Positions 63,092 through 64,000 of a DNA stretch of 64,000 nucleotides are shown here, piece after piece. Origin of the DNA: Dongia_B sp035539075. GTDB lineage: Bacteria > Pseudomonadota > Alphaproteobacteria > Dongiales > Dongiaceae. The DNA is taken from assembly GCA_035539075.1 (NCBI GenBank), contig DATLJB010000139.1, forward strand, positions 7,808-71,807. Direction: 5' to 3'. The notes under the pieces are model-generated. The model was not told the DNA's origin, did not search any database, and saw only the letters and a program-made list of their open reading frames with translations. How positions within the stretch are numbered: the first letter of the stretch is position 1; every line of letters begins with the position of its first letter. The translations under genes were made by a program, and so were the position numbers.

Positions 63092-63585
63092 GGCGCCGCC
63101 GGTGCCGGCGCGGCGACCGGCGCTTGCGGAGCCGCTGCCGCCGGCACCGCGGTTTCGCTGCTGTCGAGTTCATTGCGGTCGAGCCCGACCAGCGCGATTT
63201 TCAGATAGCCGGCATCGCGCAGCAGGTTCATCACCGCCATCAGCTCGCCATAGCTGACATGCTTGTCGGCGCGGAGGAAGATGCGCTGCTGCTTGTCGCC
63301 CTTGCTTGCCGAAGCGAGGCGCGCAGGCAGATCGGCCTTCGCCACGCTCTCGTCCCCCAAAGCGAGACTGAGATCGGCCTTCACCGACAGGAAGATCGGC
63401 TCGCTGGGCCGCTGCTGCGGCCGCGCCGAAGCGCTCGGCAGCTCGATCGGTACATCGACCGTCGCCAAGGGTGCTGCCACCATGAAGATGATCAGCAGCA
63501 CCAGGATGACGTCGATGAAGGGGGTCACATTGATCTCGCTCTGCTCGACGAGATCGTCCTCACTGAGGTTGAGCTTGACCGCCAT
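63088..63585 (-). CDS. exbD: Biopolymer transport protein ExbD
   Basis: Partner of ExbB in the TonB motor, 165 residues. The N-terminal membrane helix carries the proton-conducting aspartate (INVTPFIDVILVLLIIFMV). The periplasmic domain includes KHVSYGELMAVMNLLRDAGYLKIALVG. It starts 3 bases after the exbB stop. The C-terminal ~25 residues are Ala/Pro-rich. Confidence 0.95.
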   Translation of the reverse strand: MAVKLNLSEDDLVEQSEINVTPFIDVILVLLIIFMVAAPLATVDVPIELPSASARPQQRPSEPIFLSVKADLSLALGDESVAKADLPARLASASKGDKQQRIFLRADKHVSYGELMAVMNLLRDAGYLKIALVGLDRNELDSSETAVPAAAAPQAPVAAPAPAAP

Positions 63586-63588
63586 CGA

Positions 63589-64000
63589 TCACGCCGCCCG
63601 CGACAAGACGGCACGATCCTGATCGAGATCGCGCGAGGCCAGCCGCAGCACCGCCGCCGACATATCGGCGACCACCGCCTTGTTGGCGGCGATGCCGCGC
63701 GCCAGCAAGTTATAGACGACGACCGCCGGTATGGCGGCAACGAGGCCGATAGCTGTCGCCAGCAGTGCCTCGGCGATGCCCGGCGCGACCACGGCCAGAT
63801 TGGTGGTATGCGCCTTCGAAATGCCGATGAAACTGTTCATGATGCCCCAGACGGTGCCGAACAGGCCGACGAAAGGCGCCGTGGAGCCGATCGTCGCCAG
63901 AACGCCGGTGCCGCGATTCATGCCGCGTCCCAGCCTGGCCACCAGCCGGTCGAGGCGCGAGGCGATGCGTTCCTTGATGCCGTCGACCGGTGCAGGACCG
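63589..64000 (-). CDS. exbB: ExbB (MotA/TolQ/ExbB proton channel), partial at window end
   Basis: C-terminal 136 residues of an ExbB; the frame stays open to the window edge, so the 5' part is missing. Visible sequence runs GPAPVDGIKERIASRLDRLVARLGRGMNR, then TIGSTAPFVGLFGTVWGIMNSF and GIAEALLATAIGLVAAIPAVVVYNLL, which are the two conserved ExbB helices. The internal methionine at about 63942 is not the start. Confidence 0.95.
   Translation of the reverse strand, partial: GPAPVDGIKERIASRLDRLVARLGRGMNRGTGVLATIGSTAPFVGLFGTVWGIMNSFIGISKAHTTNLAVVAPGIAEALLATAIGLVAAIPAVVVYNLLARGIAANKAVVADMSAAVLRLASRDLDQDRAVLSRAA

Overview
The window is GC-rich chromosomal DNA of an alphaproteobacterium, most likely in or near the Rhodospirillales. 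This is inferred from gene content and order: rlmH-gpmI-envC-ctpA-yibQ-rppH, dapF-mtaB-ftsY facing rpsT, dnaA close to dnaN-recF-gyrB, and the hopanoid genes hpnA and hpnL. I see no rRNA or tRNA gene, no CRISPR array, no prophage and no insertion sequence. Nearly all of it is core or housekeeping DNA plus small transport, envelope and repair modules.

Layout: 0.2-3.7 kb holds an unrecognised ankyrin-like protein and a CLC chloride channel with CBS domains. 3.8-11.4 kb is a co-directional run: rlmH, gpmI, an EnvC-type amidase activator, the CtpA protease, a YibQ-family deacetylase-like protein, rppH and a cyclophilin. 11.7-14.9 kb holds a small unknown protein, an EamA exporter and a GMC oxidoreductase. 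14.9-18.3 kb is the minus-strand operon dapF-mtaB-ftsY, divergent from rpsT. 18.8-28.7 kb is the replication-initiation region: a structured non-coding stretch, a rhodanese, dnaA, a convergent M23 endopeptidase, then dnaN-recF-gyrB. 29-32 kb holds a DegP-like protease without a visible export signal and a chemoreceptor. 32.2-38.2 kb is the complete four-gene ligase-associated DNA repair set (PdeM phosphoesterase and DEXH helicase on minus; metallo-beta-lactamase exonuclease and ATP-dependent ligase on plus).

38.2-40.4 kb holds small proteins, a lipoprotein, a DxD-containing glycosyltransferase-like protein and a DUF6314-like protein. 40.4-44.2 kb is a TetR-regulated EmrAB-type efflux system with two near-identical palindromic operators between the divergent genes. 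44.3-51.7 kb holds a cupin, a sugar-transfer-associated ATP-grasp protein, an MFS exporter, a GT4 glycosyltransferase, hpnL and hpnA. 51.9-55.9 kb has murJ overlapping an L-2-hydroxyglutarate dehydrogenase-like gene, then a protein that reads as a degenerate EAL domain. 56.3-64 kb holds AdhP-like alcohol dehydrogenase, two unknowns, an aminotransferase, a LysR regulator, arfB and exbB-exbD-tonB, with exbB cut by the window edge.

The observations most worth following are the degenerate EAL-like protein, the four-copy 15-bp repeat inside the EnvC signal peptide, the TetR double operator, the structured 740-bp gap upstream of dnaA, and the placement of an intact peptidoglycan endopeptidase between dnaA and dnaN. 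No wholly new multi-gene system could be demonstrated from the sequence alone.
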